DNA of 64,000 nucleotides from Halalkalibacter nanhaiisediminis (GCF_007830185.1 NZ_VLKZ01000001.1:124001-188000), one strand, 5' to 3'; counted from the stretch's first letter, positions 33,501 through 43,554 are shown. The notes: generated by a model not told the origin, from the sequence alone. Translations and numbers: made by a program.

Positions 33501-34335
33501 AGCTATTATATAGAACCTTTTCATTTCGCGCTAAGACACGCTCATATTGCTCGGAAAATAAGCTCATTTCCTCATTCGTTAATGAGTGGGGGATCATTTG
33601 CACACCTTCCGCTTGAACAGTTAACAGCAATCGTTTCATCACATCTGCAACCGTCAGCTTTTCACAAAGGAGCTCACTTAAGGAAGCCATTGTTTCAGGT
33701 ACCACAATCGGGTAAGTGAACCGCGTTGGCTCTCCCTTGACGGCATAAGCGTAAAATTGACGGATTACCTCTGCTCGCTCGCTTCCTACTCCATTTACAC
33801 AAAGGTAAATCTGAACGGCGATCCCGCCACGAATGCGGCGTTGGGAAATGCCAGCAAATTTTTTTCCACCGATACTTAAATCAAAGCTTCCTGGACAATA
33901 GGAACCGACTATTTCATAAGCCTTAATCTCTACATCAAACGAAGAAAACATCTTTCTAATAAGCTCATACATAAGCTCATATCCAGCATCAATTGATAAT
34001 CCCTTTTCTTCTTTAATAATTAATGAGATGTTGAGCACGCCTTCATCTAACATCACCGCTAATCCACCAGAATTGCGAACAATGACTCGGTAGCCTTGTT
34101 CTTCTAAATACGAGCGGCCATCATCAATATAAGGGAGGCGGCTATCCTGAATCCCTAGTACAACCGTATCATGATGGACCCACGTCCGTATCATTGGATC
34201 AGCATGTTGCTGACCAATCATCGTGCAAAAAGTATCATCATAAGCGAAAGACTGGAGTGCATCAAAGCTTGGACCAAAAGTAGTATGATCGAGAAAGCGC
34301 CATGTTTTTGCGGTAGCTTGTATAAATCCTTCCAT
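33499..34335 (-). CDS. lipL: Octanoyl-[GcvH]:protein N-octanoyltransferase
   Basis: 278-residue BPL/LPL-fold amidotransferase that moves octanoyl groups from GcvH to E2 subunits in Bacillus lipoate assembly. The nucleophilic Cys is in SYCPGSFDLSIGGKKFAGISQRR, where the Lys is also conserved. Other family features: the WVHHDTVVLGIQDSRLPYIDDG and VRNSGGLAVMLDEGVLNISL blocks. Length is near the B. subtilis protein (281). Start ATG at 34335 follows AGGAGTTACG. Confidence 0.93.
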   Translation of the reverse strand: MEGFIQATAKTWRFLDHTTFGPSFDALQSFAYDDTFCTMIGQQHADPMIRTWVHHDTVVLGIQDSRLPYIDDGRSYLEEQGYRVIVRNSGGLAVMLDEGVLNISLIIKEEKGLSIDAGYELMYELIRKMFSSFDVEIKAYEIVGSYCPGSFDLSIGGKKFAGISQRRIRGGIAVQIYLCVNGVGSERAEVIRQFYAYAVKGEPTRFTYPIVVPETMASLSELLCEKLTVADVMKRLLLTVQAEGVQMIPHSLTNEEMSLFSEQYERVLARNEKVLYNS

Positions 34336-34449
34336 ATTTCGTAACTCCTATAGTTATCAATTCTTTATTGTTTTCGTTATTATAGCATGATTCAAGTGCT
34401 ATAAAGGTATTTCATTGGTTAGTAGTTCCGTGGAAGCAAGTAAAGAACA

Positions 34450-34477
34450 TTGCTTCTATTAAAGATTATGATATACT
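34450..34477 (+). promoter_or_regulatory. Possible promoter of the DUF1450 gene
   Basis: TTGCTT (34450-34455), 16 bases, TATACT (34472-34477). Reasonable hexamers, about 90 bases before the start codon. Confidence 0.4.
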
Positions 34478-34568
34478 GTAGAATGGTTTAGAATTTAAAC
34501 TTATACTTATCTACAGACAACATACAGACAAATAGATGATAAATATCTCTAAAGAAAGGAACAGATCT

Positions 34569-34793
34569 ATGGCAAATGAATTTCGTATTTGTGATGAATG
34601 CCAAGCGACAAATATCAAGACGCTTGTGCCACGACTGAAGAAGGTTGACGCTGATGCAACGGTTGATATTCGCTGTCAATCCTATTGTGGTCCAGGAAGA
34701 AAGAAGTCCTTTGCGTTTGTAAATAATCGCCCTGTGGCCGCTCCAGATGAAGATCAGCTTATTGAAAAGATTACAAAAAAAGTGCAAAAATAA
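34569..34793 (+). CDS. DUF1450 family small cysteine protein
   Basis: 74 residues with CDECQ near the N-terminus and a later CQSYCGPG segment, giving four cysteines that could bind metal or form disulphides. Matches the DUF1450 family of Bacillus by pattern. Function unknown. The Met at 34569 (MANEFRIC) has AAAGGAACAG upstream; the longer frame from 34536 is unlikely. Confidence 0.8.
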   Translation: MANEFRICDECQATNIKTLVPRLKKVDADATVDIRCQSYCGPGRKKSFAFVNNRPVAAPDEDQLIEKITKKVQK

Positions 34794-34794
34794 A

Positions 34795-34820
34795 AGCCCA
34801 GCTTCTTTATTGCTGGGTTT
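34795..34820 (+). terminator. Terminator after the DUF1450 gene
   Basis: Stem GCCCAGC / GCTGGGT followed by TTCATTT. Confidence 0.75.
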
Positions 34821-34910
34821 CATTTGATTAAAAATGAGAATTGTTTTAATATTCATAAATTATAGCGAGCTACCTTTAGAATATGGTTAGTCTCTTTCAG
34901 TAGAGGGATA

Positions 34911-34930
34911 TTTTGTGTAATCACGCAAAA
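34911..34930. repeat. Inverted repeat upstream of the dicarboxylate symporter
   Basis: TTTTGTGTAATCACGCAAAA is a 20-base near-palindrome (each arm differs at transitions only). It could be an operator for the symporter gene about 130 bases downstream; no regulator family is recognised. Confidence 0.35.
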
Positions 34931-35063
34931 AAAAATTTTATTATTAAAATGTTTTTCTACGCAAACTAAGTTTTATCCGTTAAAATAAAGGGAAGAAATT
35001 AAAAGTTAATAATCTTTTGTGAAATTGTGGCAAAAGATTATAGGGAAGATTGGAGGAAAAATG

Positions 35064-36290
35064 ATGAGTTTAACTAAAAAAATTATTATTGCTCTTATTG
35101 TAGGTATTATCGTTGGACTTGGATTTAATGTGTTTGCGCCAAATGCATTTGTTCCAATTGATACGTATGCATTAACCCCGCTAGGGCAGTTATTTCTTAA
35201 ATTAATTACGATGCTTGTTGTCCCACTTGTATTCTTTTCAATTGTGCTTGGAACAGCGGGTGTTGGAGATCCGAAAAAGCTAGGACGAATCGGATCACGT
35301 ACCGTTATCTTTTTTCTTATAACAACAGCAATTGCGCTTATTATTGCTTTATCACTTGCTTATGTTATTCAGCCTGGCCAACCTGGACTAATGGGTGAAG
35401 AAGAACAGGAATACACTCCATCAGAAGCGCCACCTGTAATGGAAACATTTCTTAATATGATTCCATCAAACCCAGTTGCAGCAATGGCTTCAGGAGATAT
35501 GTTGCAAATCATTGTATTTGCCGTTTTTGTTGGTTTAGCATTGGCTAATTTAGGAGATAAGACAAAAGGTGTTCTAAAGCTGGTGGAACAAGGGAATGAC
35601 ATTATGATGTACCTTGTTACAGTTGCGATGAAGTTTGCGCCGATTGGGGCATTTGCTCTTATTGCGTCAGCGTTAGGAAAACTAGGTTTAGATGCGTTAA
35701 GCTCGATGGCTATGTATGTTGTAACGATTGTTCTTGCATTGTTCGTTCATTCAATTGTGACATACGGCGGGGCGATTGCGTTACTGGCGAAAATGAACCC
35801 AATTCAGTTCTTCAAAGGCTTCTTCCCTGCGATGACTGTTGCCTTCAGTACATCGAGTAGTAATGCAACATTGCCTGTTTCGATGAAGACAGCACAGGAA
35901 AATCTAGGTGTATCAAAACAAGTATCGAGCTTCGTACAGCCGCTTGGAGCAACAATTAATATGGATGGTACAGCGATTATGCAAGGTGTTGCGACGATCT
36001 TCATTGCTCAAGTGTTTGGTGTTGACCTTACAATGGGTGATCTAGTAATGGTTGTCATAACGGCAACGCTTGCTAGTATTGGTACAGCGGGTGTACCTGG
36101 CGTTGGGATGATCATGCTTGCGATGGTCTTACAATCTGTCGGCTTACCGGTAGAAGGAATTGCACTTGTTCTTGCTGTAGACCGTATTTTAGATATGCTA
36201 CGTACTGCCGTTAATATTACAGGTGATGCGGCAGCAGCTGTTATTATTGATCGCTCAGAGCAAAAGCGTCTAGAAAAAGCGGGGTCTTAA
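35064..36290 (+). CDS. Dicarboxylate/amino acid:cation symporter (GltP/DctA family)
   Basis: 408-residue DAACS transporter for glutamate, aspartate or C4-dicarboxylates. Signatures: the serine-rich re-entrant loop AFSTSSSNATLP, the NMDGTAIMQG cation-binding motif, and re-entrant loop 2 SIGTAGVPGVGM; eight membrane helices are expected. Specificity cannot be assigned from sequence alone. Of the three in-frame Met codons, 35064 (MSLTKKI) has GGAGG seven bases upstream; the 35019 start would add a charged, unneeded extension. Confidence 0.92.
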   Translation: MSLTKKIIIALIVGIIVGLGFNVFAPNAFVPIDTYALTPLGQLFLKLITMLVVPLVFFSIVLGTAGVGDPKKLGRIGSRTVIFFLITTAIALIIALSLAYVIQPGQPGLMGEEEQEYTPSEAPPVMETFLNMIPSNPVAAMASGDMLQIIVFAVFVGLALANLGDKTKGVLKLVEQGNDIMMYLVTVAMKFAPIGAFALIASALGKLGLDALSSMAMYVVTIVLALFVHSIVTYGGAIALLAKMNPIQFFKGFFPAMTVAFSTSSSNATLPVSMKTAQENLGVSKQVSSFVQPLGATINMDGTAIMQGVATIFIAQVFGVDLTMGDLVMVVITATLASIGTAGVPGVGMIMLAMVLQSVGLPVEGIALVLAVDRILDMLRTAVNITGDAAAAVIIDRSEQKRLEKAGS

Positions 36291-36354
36291 TAGCAGAAAG
36301 AAAAGAAGCATTCCATATCTATTATCTATAAATAATAATTAAGTTTAATGTCAG

Positions 36355-36387
36355 GAAGGCGATTCATTTGAATCGCCTTCTTTTTTT
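36355..36387 (+). terminator. Terminator after the symporter gene
   Basis: Perfect 12-bp stem GAAGGCGATTCA / TGAATCGCCTTC with a 2-base apical gap, then T7. Confidence 0.95.
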
Positions 36388-36546
36388 GTACTTTTGAAAA
36401 CTCACCTTTTTAAAAGTTTAATCGCATTTGCCATTAACTCTCGGTGAAAATGCAAGTTTTCTAACATCAACGTCTTATTTTACTAGCTGTTAGCGTTTTA
36501 TCTTCGTTATAATGGGTATACGACTCTATGGAAACGAGAGGGACTT

Positions 36547-37845
36547 ATGACTAAACCTTATGATCGTCAATTAGAAGAAGAAAAAGTATTTAAAGACCCC
36601 GTTCACAGATATATTCATGTACGTGACGAGTTAATTTGGGATTTAATTGGAACAAAAGAATTTCAACGATTACGTCGTGTTCGTCAGCTTGGAACGACGT
36701 ATGTGACTTTTCATGGTGCTGAACATACACGCTTTAACCATTCGCTAGGTGTTTATGAAATCACGAGAAGAATTCTTGAGGAGTTTAAAGGGAGACCACA
36801 TTGGGATGATTCGGAGCGCTTGCTAGCGTTGTCTGCAGCATTACTACACGATGTCGGTCATGGGCCTTTCTCGCATTCATTTGAAAAGGTGTTTGATACG
36901 GACCATGAAGAATGGACACGGGAAATTATTTTAGGTGAGACGGAAATTAATCAAGTTCTCTTACGTGTGAGCACGGATTTTCCGCAAGCTGTTGCCGATG
37001 TCATTGAGAAGACTTACTCTAATAAGCTTGTGACAAGCATTATTTCCAGTCAAATTGACGCTGATCGCATGGACTATTTGCAGCGTGATGCCTATTATAC
37101 GGGTGTTAGCTACGGCCATTTTGATATGGAGCGCATCTTGCGAGTAATGAGACCGATGGAAGATCAGGTTGTCATCAAGCAGAGCGGGATGCATGCGGTA
37201 GAAGATTATATTATGAGCCGTTATCAAATGTATTGGCAAGTCTATTTTCATCCTGTCACACGTAGTGCTGAGGTGATTTTGAGTAAAATCTTCAAGCGTG
37301 CCAAGGAACTTTATGAATCGGATTATATATTTAAACATGCCCCTCATCATTTCTATTCTTTCTTTCACGGAAAAGGGAGCTTGAATGATTATTTACGGTT
37401 AGATGAGGCGATAACCTTATATTATTTTCAAATTTGGCAGGAAGAAGAGGATCGCATTTTAAGTGATCTTTGTGTAAGATTCCTAAATAGACGTTTGTTT
37501 AAATATGTCGAATTTAACCCAAATCAACGAATGAATGATTGGCCGAAGCTTCAAGAGCTATTTCGTCAGGCGGACTTGAATCCTGATTATTATTTAGTTG
37601 TCGATTCGTCTTCTGATTTACCGTATGATTTTTACCGACCTGGTGAAGAGGAAGAGCGCTTACCGATCCACCTTATTATACCAAGTGGAAAGCTACGTGA
37701 ACTTTCGCGTGAGTCGGATGTCGTTGAGGCGATTTCGGGTAAAAAGAGAACAGACCATAAGCTTTACTTTCCGCTTGATTACTTAGAGGACGAGCGTGAA
37801 CATAAAGATGTGAAACAAAAGATTCGGGCATTACTGAATGTGTGA
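36547..37845 (+). CDS. ywfO: HD-domain dNTP triphosphohydrolase-like protein YwfO
   Basis: 432 residues. The HD phosphohydrolase signature is intact: HTRFNHSLGVYE (His), ALLHDVGHGPFSHSFE (His-Asp) and SSQIDADRMDYLQRDAYYTG (Asp). Related proteins hydrolyse dNTPs to deoxynucleosides and triphosphate. Start ATG at 36547 follows AGAGGGAC. Followed after 18 bases by ywgA, probably as one operon. Confidence 0.9.
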   Translation: MTKPYDRQLEEEKVFKDPVHRYIHVRDELIWDLIGTKEFQRLRRVRQLGTTYVTFHGAEHTRFNHSLGVYEITRRILEEFKGRPHWDDSERLLALSAALLHDVGHGPFSHSFEKVFDTDHEEWTREIILGETEINQVLLRVSTDFPQAVADVIEKTYSNKLVTSIISSQIDADRMDYLQRDAYYTGVSYGHFDMERILRVMRPMEDQVVIKQSGMHAVEDYIMSRYQMYWQVYFHPVTRSAEVILSKIFKRAKELYESDYIFKHAPHHFYSFFHGKGSLNDYLRLDEAITLYYFQIWQEEEDRILSDLCVRFLNRRLFKYVEFNPNQRMNDWPKLQELFRQADLNPDYYLVVDSSSDLPYDFYRPGEEEERLPIHLIIPSGKLRELSRESDVVEAISGKKRTDHKLYFPLDYLEDEREHKDVKQKIRALLNV

Positions 37846-37863
37846 GGGAAGGGGGAATAGGCA

Positions 37864-38382
37864 TTGCTTAAGGACCATGCAAACGTGATGGCGCTTTTTT
37901 TGCAGGCTGGTGAGGTTATTGGACGGAAAAAGCTGCAAAAAATGATCTATATCGCAAAGAAGCTGGATATGCCATTTTCAGAGCGGTATAAGTTCCACAT
38001 GTTTGGACCATACTCAGAGGAATTATCGCTTCGTGTAGAGGAATTATGTAATCTTGGCTTTGTTGCTGAAACGAAGGAAGATAAAGGGAATTATTATCAA
38101 TATCGTTATATGCTCTCTGAAGCAGGACAGAAATTCCTTGATTTGTATCAGTTTGACCTACCGCAAATGGAAGAGCTCGCACAGCAGTTGAATGAGCAAA
38201 GTTCACGTTTTCTAGAGCTTGTCTCAACGCTTTTGTATTTCGAAGAGCTCCCGCGGGCTGATGTCAAAGAGAAGGTATTTACCCTTAAACGCAAGCAAAA
38301 TTACAGCGAAGACGATATTGAACAAGGTTACGTCTTTATCGAATCATTACGGAAGCTAATTGAAATGAGGAAAGTACAATAA
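37864..38382 (+). CDS. ywgA: YwgA family protein
   Basis: 172 residues with winged-helix-like content (KKLQKMIYIAKKLDMPF, FHMFGPYSEEL, KGNYYQYRYMLSEAGQKFLDLY). This matches the conserved YwgA family, always found beside ywfO in Bacillus. Function unknown; a DNA-binding role is only suggested by the predicted fold. TTG start at 37864 after GGAAGGGGGAA. Confidence 0.83.
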   Translation: MLKDHANVMALFLQAGEVIGRKKLQKMIYIAKKLDMPFSERYKFHMFGPYSEELSLRVEELCNLGFVAETKEDKGNYYQYRYMLSEAGQKFLDLYQFDLPQMEELAQQLNEQSSRFLELVSTLLYFEELPRADVKEKVFTLKRKQNYSEDDIEQGYVFIESLRKLIEMRKVQ

Positions 38383-38404
38383 ACGTTCTTTTCTTTTGAA
38401 AAAG

Positions 38405-38433
38405 GCCCACTTTCCAATAGGAAAGTGGGCTTT
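38405..38433. terminator. Bidirectional terminator between ywgA and ywhB
   Basis: Perfect 11-bp stem GCCCACTTTCC / GGAAAGTGGGC with flanking T-rich and A-rich tracts. Confidence 0.92.
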
Positions 38434-38445
38434 CAATTTACAATC

Positions 38446-38631
38446 TTATGAATCTGAAGGACGTTTGCCCGCGATACCCAAATTGGTTGGTTTCATTTCT
38501 TCGATGATAACAGATACACGCTCAGCTGGTGCGCCTGTTGTTTCTGTAACGGCATCCGTTATTTTTTCGATCAATGCACGTTTTTGATCGTCTGAACGGC
38601 CTTCAAGCATTTTGACAGTGACAATTGGCAT
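38446..38631 (-). CDS. ywhB: 4-oxalocrotonate tautomerase family protein
   Basis: 61 residues. The processed N-terminal Pro of MPIVTVKMLEGRSDDQKRAL is the catalytic base of 4-OT enzymes, and the Arg residues near 11 and 38 are present. The physiological substrate in Bacillus is unknown. The Met at 38631 is chosen because Pro must follow it and AAGGAGCG precedes; the longer frame to 38667 is spurious. Confidence 0.92.
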   Translation of the reverse strand: MPIVTVKMLEGRSDDQKRALIEKITDAVTETTGAPAERVSVIIEEMKPTNLGIAGKRPSDS

Positions 38632-38804
38632 GATGAATCGCTCCTTAAAAAATGTGTACGTGTCCACTTAAGATGTTTCCTCATATACATATAAAATACG
38701 TTGATGAGGATGTTTCGGTGGAAAACGTTATCTTAAGACTAGCATAAGTAGGGTCATTTTGTGTAGAATTTGAATAAGGAAGAGACGAAGAAAGGATGAT
38801 TTCT

Positions 38805-39332
38805 GTGGATTTATTGAACGACGATAACTTGAAAAAGAAAAAGACAGGTTTTAATATTTTAAGTGGGGATTCAACCTCTGGTCATGGAGGATACGGGGCT
38901 GGTGTTATGAATTTAGACAATATCTCACCAGTATTTGTTGATCCAGAAGAAGGAGAGGCATTTGTGGATATGGGTGCCCTTCATGCTCGTTCAGCGGTTG
39001 AAAAACGAATTAAATTCCTTCCGAATAAGGAAGAGGTTCCAAATGGCAAGCTCTACTGGCTTGTATGGGTGGCGATCCAATACAAGGATGGCAAGCCTTA
39101 TTACGCAGGTGTAACAGGTTGTGAAATGACAGTCGATACAGAAATTCGTCGCGGTTATAAGAGCTTACCTGAACACGTTAATAAGATGGATAAGTCTCTT
39201 AAAGGGCATATCATCGTTGAACATATGGATGAGTTATCAAAGAACATTCTTGCCGATTTCTTAAAGAATCATAATGAGCAAATGTGGTTGCACTCAGATA
39301 AAGCTTTGCATGAGGCATTACAGCCTAAATAG
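38805..39332 (+). CDS. ywhD: YwhD family protein
   Basis: 175 residues, matching the conserved YwhD family: FNILSGDSTSGHGGYGAGVM, VFVDPEEGEAFVDMGALHARS, GKLYWLVWVAIQ. Function unknown. Two starts are possible: ATG 38796, which abuts its ribosome binding site, or GTG 38805 (MDLLNDD), nine bases behind AAAGG; the GTG is preferred. Divergent from ywhB. The next 140 bases up to the terminator at 39475 hold nothing recognisable. Confidence 0.82.
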   Translation: MDLLNDDNLKKKKTGFNILSGDSTSGHGGYGAGVMNLDNISPVFVDPEEGEAFVDMGALHARSAVEKRIKFLPNKEEVPNGKLYWLVWVAIQYKDGKPYYAGVTGCEMTVDTEIRRGYKSLPEHVNKMDKSLKGHIIVEHMDELSKNILADFLKNHNEQMWLHSDKALHEALQPK

Positions 39333-39474
39333 GAGAGAGTGGTCATTTCTCATTTGTAAAGACCTAATATCCAACAACTTTGAACGATTTTTGAACACTT
39401 AACCTCGCCCTTGAGCTTTTCGACATTAGCGAGTAAACTGAAGGGAGTATAAAAACACATTTATACTAGGACAC

Positions 39475-39512
39475 GAAAAAGCGCAATGGGTACTTTCCCT
39501 TTGCGCTTTTTC
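39475..39512. terminator. Bidirectional terminator between ywhD and pbpG
   Basis: 16-base arms GAAAAAGCGCAATGGG / CCCTTTGCGCTTTTTC with one mismatch; A-rich and T-rich arms serve both strands. Confidence 0.9.
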
Positions 39513-39539
39513 ATTATTTGACAAGTTTGTGGTAGCGTT

Positions 39540-41606
39540 TTAATCTCGAAACCACTTAAAAAAACGATTAAGAAGCTTTTCCTTTTCGTGTGTTGTCTCA
39601 TCAATGGCTTCAACTTCGCCATCTGGCGCCTTTGCTGGGCAAGGCTTTGTTGGCTCGGTTCCTTCAATAAAATAAGTTAGCCTGTGTGTCGGACAGTCTG
39701 CGGTGGCGAGCAGACCGTTTTCAGGGTTCATTTCAACAGCGACGACACCGTCTGGTTGATGAAAAGGTAGCTTCAACTGATTTGCTAGTGCATGCTCAGT
39801 GAAATTGGCCCAAATACGCTTGGCGATTTGTCCTTCTGATCGTTGCTCAAGCGTTTGTCCTTTATCATAGCCTACCCAAACTCCAGTAACAAGTTGTGGT
39901 GTGTAGCCGACCATCCAGCTATCTGTTGCGGTCGAACCTGATTTTCCGGCAACAGGGCGACTGACTAAATGAGCTACAGAGCCACCTGTTACAGACGTAT
40001 GAGCATTTAAATAAGGGTCAAACATGCCTGTCATGATATCCGTTAAAATAAATGTCAACTTAGGATCGAGCACTTGTGTCAAGCTAGGCTCTGATTCAAA
40101 TAAGACATTCCCCTCTGAATCAACAACTTTACGAATAAAGCGAGGCTCGACCCGTTTTCCGCCATTGGCAAATGGACTATAGCCCCGAACCATTTCTAAT
40201 ACATTCACCTCGGATGTTCCAAGAGCTAATGCAGGGTTTTGATGCAACGGGCTCTCCACACCAACTCTTTCTGCTACATCAATCAATTTCTCTGGCCCAA
40301 GCAGAAGATGAGTTTTCACAGCATAGATATTATCGGAAAAGGCCATTGCCTGTAAAAGAGTGATAAAATCATTCGCATAATTATCTTGAAAATTTCTAGG
40401 TGAATAGTTTGCTCGCCCATCATCATAAGTGAACGTTGTTGGCTCACTTAATAACGTCGAAGCGGGCGTAAATCCATTTTCAAGTGCAGCATAATAGAGA
40501 AATGGTTTAAAGGATGAGCCTGGTGCCCTCGTTCCTTGTGTCGCCCGGTTATATGGACTCTCAGCATAATCCTTTCCACCAACAAGGGCCCGTACATCAC
40601 CTGTGCGCGGATCAATTGCTACAAGAGCCGTTTGTAGTTCAGAATCTGGCATTTCTGCTTCAACCCAGCGTTCAGCCTCTTTTTGCATCTGTGGATCTAA
40701 GGTTGTATAAATTTTCAGTCCGCCCGCTTCAAATAGTACGCGATCAAGTCCGACTTCCTCTATGAGTTGTTCTTCCACAACATCTTGAAAATAGGGACCA
40801 ACAACAGAAGGTCGGTCAAGCTCATCTCGAATAAAAGCTAACTCTTCTAAATGAGCAGCATCTGCCTCTACCTGTGTAAGCACCCCATTTGTCACCATTG
40901 ATTGCAAAACAACACCTTGGCGTTCTTTCGCTCGCTCATAATCAAAAAGTGGGGAGTAATAGCTCGGACCTTTTGGAATACCTGCTAACATACTCGCTTC
41001 TGCAAGCGTTAGCTTACTCGCTGATTTTCCAAAATAATGGTGGGATGCAGCTTCAATGCCGTACGCCCCATGTCCGTAGTAAACCGTATTTAAATAACCT
41101 TCTAAAATATCATCCTTTTCATAATTCATCTCAAGTCGAAGGGCATACAACAGTTCATTCCATTTACGCTTCCATGTTTTATCATGGGTTAAATAAAGAT
41201 TACGTGCATATTGCTGTGTAATTGTACTTGCTCCTTGTGCTTTTGACCCAGACTTCAAGTTTGCGATCACAGCTCCGCCAATACGGTTTGGATCAAAACC
41301 AAAATGCTGATAAAATCTCCTATCCTCGATTGAGAGTGTTGCGTCAATCACATCAGGTGCAATAGCTGATAAATCAACCCATAACCTATGTTCACCTTGA
41401 TGATGTTCACCGATTGGGGAGTTATCCGCGCCGTAAAAAATAGTTGTTTGCGAAACATTCAGCGGCGGAGGCCCCTGCATTTTTGTATAAGAAAGAAGCG
41501 CAACTGCTCCTGCAGCTGCGAGGACAAGGCCGATTAAAAAGAGCCGAAATAGCAAGCGAACAATGCGTCTTGTTCGTCGAATTCGCCGATTAATGATGAC
41601 TTCCAT
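39540..41606 (-). CDS. pbpG: Class A penicillin-binding protein, sporulation type
   Basis: 688-residue bifunctional transglycosylase-transpeptidase with an N-terminal membrane anchor (about 17-40). GT51 motifs: Glu94 in IEDRRFYQHFGFD and GASTITQQYARNLY. Transpeptidase motifs: Ser364-x-x-Lys in APGSSFKPF, SDN (about 428) and KSG (about 555). Position beside ywhD and overall size match B. subtilis PbpG (YwhE, PBP2d), made in the forespore for germ-cell-wall synthesis. Classification as PbpG rather than PbpF rests on synteny. ATG at 41606 after ACGGAGTGAT. Confidence 0.9.
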   Translation of the reverse strand: MEVIINRRIRRTRRIVRLLFRLFLIGLVLAAAGAVALLSYTKMQGPPPLNVSQTTIFYGADNSPIGEHHQGEHRLWVDLSAIAPDVIDATLSIEDRRFYQHFGFDPNRIGGAVIANLKSGSKAQGASTITQQYARNLYLTHDKTWKRKWNELLYALRLEMNYEKDDILEGYLNTVYYGHGAYGIEAASHHYFGKSASKLTLAEASMLAGIPKGPSYYSPLFDYERAKERQGVVLQSMVTNGVLTQVEADAAHLEELAFIRDELDRPSVVGPYFQDVVEEQLIEEVGLDRVLFEAGGLKIYTTLDPQMQKEAERWVEAEMPDSELQTALVAIDPRTGDVRALVGGKDYAESPYNRATQGTRAPGSSFKPFLYYAALENGFTPASTLLSEPTTFTYDDGRANYSPRNFQDNYANDFITLLQAMAFSDNIYAVKTHLLLGPEKLIDVAERVGVESPLHQNPALALGTSEVNVLEMVRGYSPFANGGKRVEPRFIRKVVDSEGNVLFESEPSLTQVLDPKLTFILTDIMTGMFDPYLNAHTSVTGGSVAHLVSRPVAGKSGSTATDSWMVGYTPQLVTGVWVGYDKGQTLEQRSEGQIAKRIWANFTEHALANQLKLPFHQPDGVVAVEMNPENGLLATADCPTHRLTYFIEGTEPTKPCPAKAPDGEVEAIDETTHEKEKLLNRFFKWFRD

Positions 41607-41828
41607 ATCATCACTCCGTTCTTAGATTCGTAACGTACTTTCCATTTTTGGTAGAAAGCGATGTTTTTAAACATAAACGGGAGTAGATGTTGGATAATTT
41701 TTGCTTGCTTTTTTGGTCTATTCCTTTATACTTTCATTTGTTATGTTGAATGTAAGCTAATAATATGAAGAAAAATAGAAGACCCTAACTCTATATCCAA
41801 ATTGAGTTTGAACATAGAGGTGAATGAA

Positions 41829-42656
41829 GTGGAATTATGGTTTACCGAAAAACAAACAGAACGTTTTGGCATTACAGCCAAAATTAAGCGTACGTTACAT
41901 AGCGAAAAGACAGATTTCCAACAGCTTGATGTCATTGAAACGGAAGAGTTTGGCAACATGCTCGTGTTAGATGGCATGGTTATGACAACAGAGAAGGATG
42001 AGTTTGTTTATCACGAAATGGTGGCACATGTTCCTTTATTCACACACCCTAATCCTAAGCATGTTTTAGTCGTTGGTGGCGGAGATGGAGGGGTCATTCG
42101 TGAAGTACTAAAGCATCCATCAGTTGAAAAAGCAACGCTCGTAGAAATTGGTGGTAAAGTCATTGAGTACTCGAAAACGTATCTTCCGTCGATTGCAGGA
42201 GCATTAGATGATGAGCGTGTCGATGTACAGATTGATGATGGTTTTATGCATATTGCACAGGCAAAAGACGCATATGATGTCATCATGGTTGACTCAACAG
42301 AGCCAGTTGGTCCAGCAGTGAAGTTATTTGAAAAAGGGTTTTATGAAGGGATTGCTAAGGCGTTGAAGGAAGACGGGATTTTCGTTGCTCAAACGGACAA
42401 CCCTTGGTTCCATAGCGAATTAGTGACAAAAGTATACATGGATGTGAAGGAGATTTTCCCCATTACACGCCTTTATACAGCGAATATTCCAACATATCCA
42501 AGTGGTCTTTGGACGTTCACAATCGGTTCTAAGAAGCACGATCCACTCGAAGTTGAAGAGAGCCGTTTTCATGATATAGAAACAAAATATTATACAAAAG
42601 ATCTTCATAAGGCAGCCTTCGCATTACCTAAATTCGTTGGCGACTTAGTGAAATAA
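41829..42656 (+). CDS. speE: Spermidine synthase
   Basis: 275-residue aminopropyltransferase making spermidine from putrescine and decarboxylated SAM. Signatures: [47 protein letters not shown] and the YPSGLWTF segment. The frame is open to 41802, but GTG at 41829 (MELWFTEKQ) follows GAGGTG and aligns with the B. subtilis start. Operon with speB (13 bases apart), the last two steps of the arginine-agmatine route. Confidence 0.96.
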   Translation: MELWFTEKQTERFGITAKIKRTLHSEKTDFQQLDVIETEEFGNMLVLDGMVMTTEKDEFVYHEMVAHVPLFTHPNPKHVLVVGGGDGGVIREVLKHPSVEKATLVEIGGKVIEYSKTYLPSIAGALDDERVDVQIDDGFMHIAQAKDAYDVIMVDSTEPVGPAVKLFEKGFYEGIAKALKEDGIFVAQTDNPWFHSELVTKVYMDVKEIFPITRLYTANIPTYPSGLWTFTIGSKKHDPLEVEESRFHDIETKYYTKDLHKAAFALPKFVGDLVK

Positions 42657-42669
42657 GGAGAGATAGCAA

Positions 42670-43542
42670 TTGCGTTTTGATGAGGCCTATTCAGGAAAAG
42701 TATTTATTATGAGCAATCCAAGCTATGAAGAAAGCAAGGCTGTTATTTACGGAATGCCAATGGACTGGACGGTGTCGTTCCGCCCAGGCTCACGCTTTGG
42801 TCCTGCACGTATTCGTGAAGCATCACTTGGACTTGAAGAGTATAGCCCTTATATGGACAAGCATTTAGAAGAGGTAAACTACTTTGACGCTGGCGATATT
42901 CCCCTTCCTTTTGGGAATGCAGCCCGTAGCCTTGATATGGTAGAAGAGTATGTTGATAAATTGCTTGCAGATGGTAAATTTCCTCTAGGACTTGGCGGTG
43001 AGCATCTGTTGTCATGGCCAATTTTTAAAGCGATGTACAGGAAGTATCCAGATATGGCCATTATTCATATGGATGCTCATGCTGACTTACGTGAGCAATA
43101 TGAGGGAGAACCTCTTTCTCATTCAACGCCAATTCGCAAAGCATGTGGATTAATCGGGCCAGAAAATGTCTATTCATTTGGGATTCGTTCAGGCATGCGC
43201 GAAGAGTTTCAATATGCAAAAGAATCAGGCATGCATATGTCAAAGTTTGAAGTTGCGCGTCCATTGAAGGAAATCCTTCCTTCACTTGCTGGACGTAATG
43301 TCTATGTCACCATTGATATTGACGTTCTTGACCCAGCTCATGCCCCTGGCACAGGAACAGCAGAAGCAGGAGGAATTACGTCAAAAGAATTGCTTGAAGC
43401 CATTGGAGCAATTGCAAAGTCAGATGTGAACGTCATAGGTGCTGACCTTGTTGAAGTCGCACCTGCTTATGATCCAACGGAACAAACACAAATCGCGGCA
43501 AGTAAGTTTATTCGTGAAATGCTTCTTGGCTGGGTGAAATAA
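42670..43542 (+). CDS. speB: Agmatinase
   Basis: 290-residue ureohydrolase converting agmatine to putrescine and urea. Binuclear Mn ligands: GGEHLLSWP, IIHMDAHADLR and TIDIDVLDPAHAPGTGT. TTG start at 42670, directly behind AAGGAGAG; the same N-terminus (RFDEAYSGK) is used in B. subtilis SpeB. Downstream of speE in one operon. Confidence 0.97.
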   Translation: MRFDEAYSGKVFIMSNPSYEESKAVIYGMPMDWTVSFRPGSRFGPARIREASLGLEEYSPYMDKHLEEVNYFDAGDIPLPFGNAARSLDMVEEYVDKLLADGKFPLGLGGEHLLSWPIFKAMYRKYPDMAIIHMDAHADLREQYEGEPLSHSTPIRKACGLIGPENVYSFGIRSGMREEFQYAKESGMHMSKFEVARPLKEILPSLAGRNVYVTIDIDVLDPAHAPGTGTAEAGGITSKELLEAIGAIAKSDVNVIGADLVEVAPAYDPTEQTQIAASKFIREMLLGWVK

Positions 43543-43554
43543 CGATCCGACGCA

